From assembly GCF_028768465.1 (NCBI RefSeq), contig NZ_CP118225.1:1-64000 (forward strand): DNA of 64,000 nucleotides, given 5' to 3'. This DNA is from Rhodopirellula sp. P2 (GTDB lineage: Bacteria > Planctomycetota > Planctomycetia > Pirellulales > Pirellulaceae). Within the stretch, counting starts at the first letter, position 1; every line of letters begins with the position of its first letter. The notes under the pieces are model-generated. The model did not search any database. It saw only the letters and a list, made by a program, of their open reading frames with translations, and was not told the origin of the DNA. The translations under genes and the position numbers were made by a program. Positions 1-12,000 of this stretch are shown here, one piece after another.

Positions 1-3000
1 AAGTCACGTCGCCCAGACCGTGAAGCAAGATGTTCGCATCGGCACCGCTGGTTGATGCAATTACCGTGCTACCAGCAGCGAGTTCCAGTCGCGTATTGCC
101 ACCCGTGGTGAACGGCATGCCGCCAATTTCATCAACAGCCTTCAGTGTGATCGTCTTACCGGCCGCGGGGGCTGACAAGTCAGCAGCCGTGTCATCCTGC
201 AAGTCGTTGATGCTGCCGCCCGTACTCTCGACATTGATATTGCCGGTTGTCGCGGTGAGCCGGTCGATGTAGATGTCACCCGTGTCGACGACTTGCAAGT
301 CGCCGACGCCTGCGATGGCGTTGATGGAAAAGACGTTGATCTCCAACGGATTGCCAGCACCGATGCTGCCCGCCGTCGCCGTCATCACCAAGCGACCGTT
401 CGGTGCAGCAATATCCAGCCCGCCAGTGGGATTGCCGGCAAAGACGGTGTCGCCATTGTCGACGATGTTCCCTGCGGTAGTCGTGATCGTGATTGCTGGT
501 GAGGTGAGCAACGTCAACGCAGTGTTGTTGACGTGTGTGGTCTTCAACCCAGACAAGCTGATATTGCCATCGGCCGTGAGCGAGATCGTACCGCTGCTGG
601 CCTGGAAGAGACTGCCGTCAGTTTGAGTGATGACAGCTCCAGCATCGCTGGCCGTGACACTGATATCGCCGATGCCGGTACTGGTGATATCTCCGTTGCC
701 TGTGAACGTCGCGTTGCCGCCGGTTGCAACCAGCACGATGTTTCCGTCTGCGGACTTGATTTCAGCAGCGGACGCGATGTTTTCGGCAGCAGTCAACGTG
801 ATCGTGCCCGCGTCGGCGGCGGTGATGACGTTGTTGACTACGATGTCATTGTTTGAACCAGTGGCGGTTAGCACAATGTCACCCCCTTCTGCCGTGATCC
901 CACTTCCGCCACTGCCCGGCGCTTCGACGGTGATGATGCCGCCAGCGAGGATGATGACATCGTCGTCGGTGGCAGTGCCGTTTTGATCGACTTTGATGAT
1001 CGACAATGAATTCGCTTCGGCAATATGGATCGGGCCGCTTGCGGTCGTTACGTCCAGGCTGCCAATTGTCGTTTCGATCGGGTTGCCAGCGGTGCCCACA
1101 CCCGTTTCGGCAACGATCAGGACGCGTCCCGAAACAGCAATCAGATCCGCATTTGTACTTGTTTCTGAAGCGTCGAGAACGGCTCCGCTAGTCGAAGTGA
1201 TCGAGATGGCCGGGATCGTGGCGCTGGTGGACTGAACCAAACCAAGGGTCACGTCGCCATCGGCAGTCAGCGAGACGGTCCCCAGTCCCGCATTGATGTC
1301 GGTACCTTCCACCATCGTGATGGCACCGAGATTGCTAGCCAAAGCCGCGTCCGCGGTCACGACGATGTTGCCACCGACGCTGTTAACGTCTCCAGCTTCT
1401 GAGAAATCGATGTTTTTATCCGCCTGAAGTGTGATCGCTCCGTTATTGGATGTCACACCAGCATTGACGGTGAGATCCCCGTCTTGACTGTTACCAGCAT
1501 CTGCGTTGATGGTGATGGTGCCGGTGGCGAACGTATTGACGACACCGCTGATGCCGTCGATCGGCGTCATGGTGATGGACAAGTCGCCAAGGTTGTTGAT
1601 GTTGATATTACCGGCAACAGCGGTATTGGTCAGGTTGTTAGCAACAGCCAAATTGGTGACGGTAACTTGAAGGTCGCCCGCCGAACCGATTCCTTGGCTG
1701 GCTTGTATCGCCAAGTTAGTGACTTTGATATCAGCTGGTGTTTCACCCGCAGTCTGATCGGTAACTTCTCCGCCCGTGACCAACGAGAGTGTCGTGTAAC
1801 CACTGTCCGCCTCAGTGATCGGGCCACGGATGTTGATGTCGCCGGTATTGATCGCTTTGGTCAAGTCGGCCGGGTCTAGTTGCCCGATCCGCAGAACACT
1901 GGTAGTCGCGATGCGATCAAGTTCCGCATCGTCCATGCTGAGTTCTCCGGGAACCTGAATTGCGTTGGATCCCAAACTAATCGCGGTGCCCGCAGTTCGC
2001 GGGCGGATCGTTACGTCCGCCGCAGCGGCGTTGATCGAGCCGGTCGTCGTGTCAATGTCGAGTGTGTCTTGAATCAGCAACACTTGACCGACCAACGGCC
2101 CTGTCCCCGAAGTAACCATCGGCGATTCAATTGTGAGATCGCTTGAGGTAATGGTCACATTTTTAGCAGTGGTTTCGACACCGTTAACGATCGTGTCTGG
2201 ACCTGTTGTGTTGAAAATTGTGTTGGCTGCAGCGGCCGACGGGATGATCAACGCATTCTTGTCGATGAACAAGATGGAACCGGTGGAACTCGACGCAACT
2301 AGATTGGTCACGTCATGGTTGTTTCCGTCCAAGAGGATTCCAGCACCTGCAACAAGTCGCAGGTTCGTCTCCTCGATGCTACCTGCTCCCGAATCGGAAA
2401 TGCTGGCGGCAGTGCGCAGAATCAGGGTGTCGGTAAACGCAGGAGCAACCGAGCCCGCAATATCAATTGCACCTGTTGCATTAGAGTCAGTCCGCCCAAT
2501 TTCGAGTGATTCAGCACTTACCGTACTGAGTTCATTGGTTGATAACGAGACTGACGTTCCCGAGCCGTTGGGTCCGAGGATGATTTGTTGATTTGCAGCA
2601 CTGTTGCGCAAAGTCGTGCGGCCTAGCAAACTTGTGATTGTCCCTGTCAGGTTCATGTCCCGCGCGGTAACGACAACGGCTTGGTTGCTACCATTGCCGG
2701 TCGTGACACTGCCACTATTTATGAACTGTCCCAGCGCGAAAGCGTCGGTCGCAACATCTATGTCGGCATCAATGAAAATGGTTCCGGTGTCGGCAGTGAC
2801 ACTACCTCCGCCCGATACGGTCACCCCAGACTTCGCGAAGACCTCGATTTCCCCTGCGCCCGTAATCGATGTCACCGCTCCGTTTATCGTTGCATTGACG
2901 GCCGACAATTTGATATCGCCACCTGTTGCTCGCACGAGACTGGAAACGGTTACATCGCCAACAGACTGCACGGTGACTTTGTCGCCGGCTGATTGGTTGA

Positions 3001-6000
3001 CCACATTAGTCAGCGTCAGTGCAGAACCTACGGTTTGATCGATAAAGATATCGCCGTCTAATCCGACGCCACCATTGAGCGCAGTCAGGGTGCCCGCATT
3101 GGTACGAACGTTGATTCCCTTGTTCGCAGTGATCGTCACGGTGCTGCTGTTGATCACACCAACGGCACCCCCAGTTTCGGAAATCACTCGACCACCGGAA
3201 CTATCCAGCGTGACGGGGACATTCGTTGCGGGATTGACTTGGTCCACTGTGATATCGTCCACCGCGTTGGCCGCGACGCTGGCTCCAGCGTTAAGCAGTG
3301 TTTTCACTTCGAGCGTACCGCCCGAGTCCAAATCAACGGTGTTGGGTGCCGAACTGGTACCGGTAATCGTGTCAATCACCAGACCGCCACTACCGGTGAG
3401 AATGGTGACATTGCCACCACTGGTTCTGACAGCTTGCAGGTTCGCAGACCCAGTGCCAGTGATGGCTCCATCGCTGGAAGCAGTAATCGAGACCGCGCCT
3501 TGTGCGGTGATATCGGCACCGCTATCGGCGGATACACTGGTCGCGTCGATCGTCACGTTACCACCAGCGTTCGTCGTCAGGACGTTTTTGAGCGTCACGG
3601 TTTCAGCGTCGATATTTACATTGCCGCCGACTGAAAGAGCTCCGTCGATGATGACTTCATCGGCGCCGTTGCTGCCTGAATCGAGATTAATGTCAAGGTT
3701 GCCGAGTAGATCAATGACCCCGGAAAAAGTGAGGGTTTCAGCGCCGCCTGCGCCATTGATTGTCAGCTTGTCGCCAACACCGAGAGCGAAGTTCGTGCTT
3801 TCGAAGCCAGGCGCATTGATATTGTAGTTTCCTGGGGATGTTTGGGTTACCGTCGCATCTGCACCGACATTCAAGTTGAATTCAACGTCATTCGTTGCAT
3901 CGATATCGACTGGCTCGAGTCCCGTGAATGTGATCGTATTGGAACCAATCTGGATGTTGCCTCCGAAATTGTTACCTGTACCGGGATCAGCGTCGAAAGT
4001 CACCGTGACATCTTCACCAGCGGTACTGCCAACGATCAGCTTGTCACCGTTAGCAGTCTCCTGCCCTTGACCGTGGACGGTAATTCCGGCAGCGGGAATC
4101 GCAGTCGGGTCGATGGTGAAAGTGTCATCGCCGTCGCCACCGCTCAGGACGAGCGGTTTGTCCGAGGTAATCAGGGCGGTGTGGACAACGGTACCGTTGA
4201 CTTTGACTTCCAAGTTCGCTCCGTTTTTGACAACCTCAATGGCGTCTGAACCGGAGGTACCCAGGATCATGGTTCCACCACCGAGGAACTGAAGCACCTC
4301 GACGCCTGCAAGCGTGTCTTCGCCATCGCGTGATGAAGTGTTGTCCGTGATGGTTGTGACACCACCGGCAGACGTGATTGTGTAGTCGGTCAGGGCACCT
4401 TGATATACGGCAGTGTCCACTCCCAAACCGCCATCGATGTCATCATTGCCGCCTTTGCCTTCGATCAGGTCATCGCCGGCTCCGGTGTCGATCGTATCGA
4501 CATCGGTGCCTCCGACGATGACATCATTGCCGTCACCGGTAGTGATCGTGTTAATGCCGGTCAACTGCGAGGAAGCGGCCTCGCCTGTAAGGTTGACGGT
4601 AGCGACAGCAGACCCGTTGAACACGTTGTCCGTCAGCGTCCACCCACTGACTGTGACACCTGCATCTCCACCGGTTCCTTGCCCGTCAAATCCGACCAGG
4701 GCATAGTCCAAATCATTCGCCGACGTGCCAAACGTGTTGTACTGGATGATGGGATCTTTGATCGTTCCCTGGATATTCTCTTGGCTGAAGTTGCTGGCAA
4801 CTTCGCCCGGCATGAGGATGCCGACATGAGTCTTGGTGAAGGTGTTGCCGTCGGCTGAAGTCGCCCCGCCAATTGTCAGATTATCGAGGTTCTGGGAGGC
4901 GCGGACGCGGATGCCGAAAACGGCTCCGGAGATTTCGTTGCCGCTGACGGTCGCTCCATCGATAGCTGCTCCGACGGCCGCGATCTGGATTCCGTAGAAT
5001 GCTTCCAATGGAAGGGTTCCGTCTAGATTTCCTGCACCGGGATTGACCATTCCCATGTCGATCTTGTTGTTTTTGATGACGATATCATCACTACCGTTCA
5101 CGTTGATCCCGCGACGAACGAGACCTGTTCCCTTGTTCAGGATGACAGAGTTTTCGACTGTCAGCCCATCGGTATTGCCCGGACTGTCTGCAAAGATTGC
5201 CGTCGTGTTATTAGCGGTGCTGGAGGCGTCGACGGTGATACCGTCGATTGTCACGCTACCAACAGTGATGTTGATCGTTCCTAGAATTAAAGCTTCGTCG
5301 GTGCCACGGACAACGTCGCTCCCATTGCCATGTTTACCCGCGAACGGTCCCTTGATGCTCACCGCTTTGTCGATCGTGAGATTTTGGGTGTAGTCTCCGT
5401 TTGCAACGGTGATCGTGGGAACGGGGTTGGTTAAACTAGGCGTGGCTTCAGCGACTGCGTTACTAAGTGCCGCGTAATGGTCGTAACCCTTCTTGTACCA
5501 AACTCCGTCGGTGTTCTCGAACCATTCGCCGTCCTGCAACGAAGCCGCGTCATCGTCAACCAGAATGTTATCTTTGCCGCTGTTGACGACTTCGTTTTCG
5601 TCGCTGAACGAGAGCGTTCCATCGGTTTGGACGATCGTCAAACCCGTTGGGTCACCTCCGATGGTGATATCGGCATCGCCGAGTGATACCAGATCGCCTG
5701 TTGGCATCGCAGCAAAACCGAAGGAGGCGTCTGTGATTTCGTTTTCTCCGTTGTTAACGAAATTGCTATCACCATCGATCTCCATGTTGTTGATGTCGGT
5801 TTCGCGTCCACCTGCAGGATCATCCGCTAAAATTCCGATAGCGGCCTGACCAGCATTAGAAATATCAACGTTTGTTAGCGTTGCGGAATTCATCGCTCCA
5901 TACAGAACCATTCCTACACCACCCACTAGACTTTCTGTGGGATCCGATGCGTCGCCAAGATCAATCGTAAAGTTGGTGAAGCTAATGTCGTCAACACCAT

Positions 6001-9000
6001 AAACAAGTGCTCCCACTACCGGAGCACCGTCAGCTGGCGTAGCGGCAAAATCACCCATGTCACCGCCGGTGACCGATAGTGAATCGACGTCATAGACTTC
6101 CAAAGCGGCTTGTCCACCCGCACCCGAACCGGTCCAGGTTGTGTCTGTGATGGCGACAGTCGCATCACTTAACGCACTGGTTCCTTTAAACTGAACCGTG
6201 CCAAAATTGTCGGCGAAGGAGGAATTCGACAAAGTTGCGTCTGCACCATCGGCCAGACGCACATGGAACGTAATGCTGTCGCCGCTGTCAGCGGTGAAAT
6301 TCATAACGTCCAAATCATCCATGGAAAGCGTGCCACCAAGCGTCCCTGTTTCGCTAGTGTGGATCGGCTTTAGAGCGGTGATTTGACCATCGAAGGTAAT
6401 CGACTGGAGGGTCAGACCATCCACCTGGTTGCCAACCGGGACTTCAATCTGCCAACCGGAAGCCTGAAGCGTCATGTTCTGCAGCGTGGAACCGCTTGCG
6501 TCGGTTGTTAGGGTGATGTTGCCATTGATTTCCACCCCGGCCTCAGACTCACCAATAATGGTGATATCTTTATTGACACTGAAGCTCTCGGCATAGGTCC
6601 CATTGGCAAGGTTAACGGTGCCACCCGAGTCGACCAGATCGATTGCTTGTTGGATTGAACCACCACTGTTGACGTTGATGGTCGACGCGGTCGCGGTGAC
6701 CGTGGCAGCGGTAAGTTCGCCACCAAGAACCAACGTCGTTGGCGACTCAATACTCAGGGCACCGCTGACAGTTACATCGCTGTCAATATTGACAGTACCA
6801 TTCGCGTTGGTCTTCAGTGTCAAATTCGCATTGTCACTTGCACCGGCAAGCGCGGAGCTCACTGTGATTGAGTTGGCACCGCCTCCCGTGGTCGCACTGG
6901 TGTCGATCGTGACGTTGGTATTGTCCCAAAGGTGAGCCGACTCGATATTGACGTTACCGCCACCAACGCCTGATTCGTCGGTATTGCCGCTGACCTTGAT
7001 CGCAGGGATCGTCCCCGCATCATTGACACCTACTGGTGCTGAGTTAAATCCGGTTTCCAAAGTAAGAGCGTTGGCCCCGTTGGCGGGCGAGGTAACGGTG
7101 ACGTTTTCCATGCCGCTAATGTCAACTGGTTCTAGACCAGTGAAGTGAATCGTGGCCGTCGCCGGACCGCTGCCGACAACGACTTGGCCGTCCCCGAACG
7201 TCGTGCTGCTTGGCGTATACACAGCATCTTGACCGGTCCCCACCACCTTCAACGTATCCGTTCCCTCTCCACTGCCACCCTCATAGTTAATCGTCATCCC
7301 GGCGATATCGGCTGCATGCAGGACCAATAGGTCCGCTTCTTCATTGCGGCCCGTCACCGTGAATCCGGTGACCTTCGATGCAGCATGTGATGCCATTCCC
7401 GGGATCGAATTGCCATCGGCATCTTGGAAAACAATCTGACCCGGGTTGCCGCCGCTGCCGGCAACTTTCAATACCGTGACATGGCCATCCGCAGCAGTGA
7501 AGGCAGCGTCGCCAATGGAAACATTTTCGAATTCGTCGGTGAGGGTCAGTGTGAATGAAGTCGTGTCATCCGGCATGCTACCGACGGAATCATCATCGAC
7601 CGAGATGGTAACGTGGTGGGTTACCTGGGCCTCGTGATCGAGCTCAACACCGGCGGCAACATGCAACTCGGGACCAGAAACGCCATTCACAATCACAAAA
7701 CTAGCGGCATCATCACCAGACAGCGTCAACTGGTTCCCGTTCACCCCCGCTTCCGCATCGTCGGTGATCGTGATATCCGCAACTTTGACCGATGTCGTCG
7801 TCGCAGTGTTCTCGGGCAGAGTGGAACTGGACGGCGTGATACTGATGATAGGAGCATCGTTGACTGGGGTGACATCCACGGTCATCACATAAGCGTCGTC
7901 GCTCAGCGCCGGGCCATTGGTGTCCTGGACCTTGAACTCAAATGAGTCATAGGCGGCACCGTTAGCATCGGCAACGGGAACGAACCGCAATCTACCGACG
8001 TCGATATCGGCGACGGTGATTAACTGATCCTGGGTAACGCCGATCCAGGCTGCCCCATTGTTCCACTGAAGCGCTCCAGCGGTTGGCAGGTCCGTGATTT
8101 GCACCACGCTAAAAGCGTCTCCGGAATCAACATCGGCGAAGTTAAAGTCGGTGGAGCTAAAGACGTAAGTTGTACCTTCATCAGTTGAAACGGTTGTGTT
8201 TGCCGCAGTAGGAGCCGTGTTCTGCGCAAACGCCGTCAGGATGACGGCGTTGCCTTGGTAATCTATTACAAGATCGATAGCGTCGCCGCCGATGGAAGTG
8301 GCGACTTTGTCGCCGCTCGCGAAGTTACTGAAGACGCCCGAAAGTGCACCAGTCGACTGGATGATCGTGAAGGTGTCACCTGCATTCACTTCGCCGCTGA
8401 TGATGTTGCTCACGTCGACGGTCAGCTCGCCCGCCAAGCTCGCAGTTCCCGTAGCACTGACCTGATCGTGTCCGTTCGCGGCACCTGCACCATCGGGGCC
8501 AACGACTTCAATGGTCGTTGTGGAGTTGCTGACAAGGACGTAGGCACCGTCGACGCTTAGAACTCCAGGCGACTGTCCTGGAGACACGTTGCCAATGAGG
8601 GTTGCCGACGGAGCCGTGATATCGGGTCCGGCGATCGCATCGTTGATGGTTCCGCCAGCGATGGTGACCGGATCAAGGAAGGTGACTGAATCGAGATTGA
8701 TAGTACCCGTTCCGCTAGTCGTGTCACCGATCGTGATGCTATTAAAACCGTCCGCGAGATATCCAAGTTCCGAAATATTGAGGCTCAGCGTTCCGGAGCC
8801 ATAGCCGAGACCGATCGAGGTGTCGGCCGTCCGCGGCTTGATCGTCAGATCTCCCGATGATGCGACGCTTGTGCCACCATAGAATGCGATCGTGTCGGCG
8901 TTCAGGGTGATATCACCGGTTGCGTTTGTTCCGCCAATCGTGGCGCCGGAAGAATGGATGTCCGGATAGGAGGTTCCCCGCCCGGTCCCCGTGATAACAA

Positions 9001-12000
9001 TCGACCCAGCGCCGGTCGACTCGGCCGCTCCCCCGCCGAAATGCACACCGTAATTTCCCGTGCCGCTGAGGTCCAGAGTTCCGTCGTTAACTCGAAAGAT
9101 TCCTTGGTTCAGAATCCCTTGATAACTCCAGCTTTCAGTTGCCGTTCCCACGACGGTCAGATTGCCGGAACCGGTACTTTGGACCGTTGCTCCAGGGTCG
9201 TTCCGCACTCCGCGGTTGTACGCACCACCACTTCCAATCAGTTCAATGAATCCATCTTCAGTTGAAACTGTCCCTCTCAACCTGACTCCCTCGCGACCAG
9301 AATCGGTAATAGAAGACCCATTGATCGAGATGCCACCTGAGATGCTATTAGTGACAGACGCGCCGGAATAAATCTCGACTCCAATATTGCCGCTTCCCGT
9401 AAGCGAGATTGCTCCGCCCTGTGACTCAATGCCACCATAAACTATAATTCCGTGGCCAACAGCCATGGCAGACGGATTCCCGAGCAGCGTGATATCACCA
9501 GTCTCCGTCGATACGGTTCCGCCTGTCGGGACGTAAATTTGCCGATTGGCGGTAATACTCACAGCTCCGGACCCTGCTGCCACAATATCACTAAAGACGA
9601 CGACATCGTACGACCGAGCAACGAGCGCGATGTCTTTATCCGTCTGGTTAGTTAACTCTTCGTTCACATAAAAGTAGCCGCCTACGAGCGTAACGTCGTC
9701 CTTGAACGCGGAATCACTGATGCGGACGTAGCCAGTTCCGTTAACAGCATCACCGATCGTGATGTCGCTAAAACCAGCCGCGAGATTTGTGAGTTCATTG
9801 TCATCGAGGTTTAGAGTTCCGCTGTCGCCGCCAAGGCCGATCGACGAACCTGCCTGTGATGGAACAATCGCCAGCGAGCCTGTGCCGGAGATCGTGCCAC
9901 CTAACTCAACTTCCGCCGCTGTTATCGAAACGTCGCCACCCGAAGCGGCAATGGCACCACCAGTCGTTCCCGGCCATTCATATACGCGCACGTGCCCCGC
10001 ATCGGGTTTATCTCCGTTATATCCGTCATTGTAGATCGCCCCAATAGCCACCCGGCTGCCGTCCGCACTTAGGGAGACCGACCGACCGCTCCGGTCGCCT
10101 GCCGCCTCGCCGTCGATGTCCGCACCGACTTGGTCCCAAGTTCCTTCGGTGATATTCCATTCATAGATTCGTACGTGCCCTGCGTTGTTGCCGCTCCCGT
10201 CGTTGAGAAAAGCCCCAATAGCCGCCCGGCTGCCGTCAGCACTTAGGGAGACTGAATAACCGCTCTCGCCATTTGCTGCTTCGCCGTCGATGTCCTCACC
10301 GAGCTGCTCCCAAGTACCATCCGTGATATTCCATTCATAGATTCGTACGTGCCCTGCGAGGTTGCTGCTCCCATCGTTGCCGTTCGCCCCGATAGCTACC
10401 CGGCTGCCGTCAGAACTCAGGGAGACCGACCGACCGCTCTGGTCGCCTGCTGCTTCGCCGTCAATGTCCGCACCGAGCTGCTTCCAAGTACCATCGGTAG
10501 TACCAACGGCGACATTCCATTCATAGATCCGTACGTGCCCTGCGGAGCTGCCGCTCTCATCGTTGAACAAAGCCCCAATAGCTGCCCGGCTGCCGTCAGC
10601 GCTTAGGGAGACCGAATAACCGCTCTGGTCGCCTGCTGCTTCGCCGTCAATGTCCGCACCGAGCTGCTTCCAAATACCATCGGTAGTATCAACGGTGATA
10701 TCCCATTCATAGATCCGTACGTGTCCAACGGTGCTGCTGTTGTCCCCACCGTTGCGGTGCGCCCCAATAGCTACCCGGCTGCCGTCGGCACTTAGGGAGA
10801 CCGAATGACCGCTGGAGTCGCCTGCCGCTTCGCCCTCGATGTCCTCACCGAGCTGGTCCCAAGTACCATCGGTGATATTCCATTCATAAATCCGTACGTG
10901 CCCTGCGGATTCGCCGTTTCCATCGTTATAGACCGCTCCAATCGCTACCCGGCTACCGTCCGCACTTAGGGAGACCGAATAGCCGCTCTGGTCGTAAACT
11001 GCTTCGCCGTCGATGTCCGCACCAAGCTGGTCCCAAGTACCTTCGATGATATTCCATTCATAGAGCCGCACGTGCCCAAAGAAGTTGCGATTTTCGATAG
11101 CCCCAATAGCCATCCGGTTGCCGTCAGCACTTAAGGAGACCGAATGACCGCTCTGATCGTATGCCCCTTCGCCATCAATGTCCTCACCTAGCTGGGCCCA
11201 TCTCGGACTCGACATGTCCAACGTCCCGCCATTGATACCATCATTATCCGCATTGACGGTGAAATCGCCGCCGCCGGTATCGACGAATGCATCGATCGTC
11301 ACATTGTCGTTGGCGGTGATGCTAATGGGACCGCCTAGCGTGCTCACCGCTCCGGAAATCGTGACAGCGTCATCCGCCCCTGCACCCCCATCGACATCCA
11401 GGCCTTGCCCCGCCCCCAGCGATAGAGTCCCGATGGTGATCGAATCGTCGCCATCGCCACCCTTGATCACCAGATCTCCCGAACCAAATGCACTCAACGG
11501 CACGGTCGCCTGATTCGTTCCGTCACCAGTGCCACCAAAAATGCCACCGCCAGTGAAATTCAGCGTGTTATCACCGATGGATGAATCGACAATCGTCAGG
11601 TTCGTCCCGTCTGAACTGAACAGCAACGTATCCGCATTAGCGCTGCCGGTAATCTCCAGATTGCCACTGGTGATCCCAATATCCGCCGCCAGCAACTGGC
11701 GTTGCTCGAGGGTTTCGGGGCTGAGTCGGTTGCGGGTGGTGCTTTGACGGCGGGTGCTTTTTGTGTCTCGCTTCCCGAAGCTAATGCCCCAGGGCAGCAT
11801 CACGGTATATGGGACGCTCGGGCGTTTTTCCAAACGCACGTAGAACGGTGGGTTGGTGATGAAGTTCCAAATCGCGATCAGGCCCAGACCAAACTTGGTG
11901 ATCCAGCTGCCTCGGAATGCGTTTTGGTATCGCTCAATTCGGGCGGCTTGCTTGGCGACCCAATGTGCTTTGCGTTCGTTGGCTTTTTGTTCCCAGCGAT

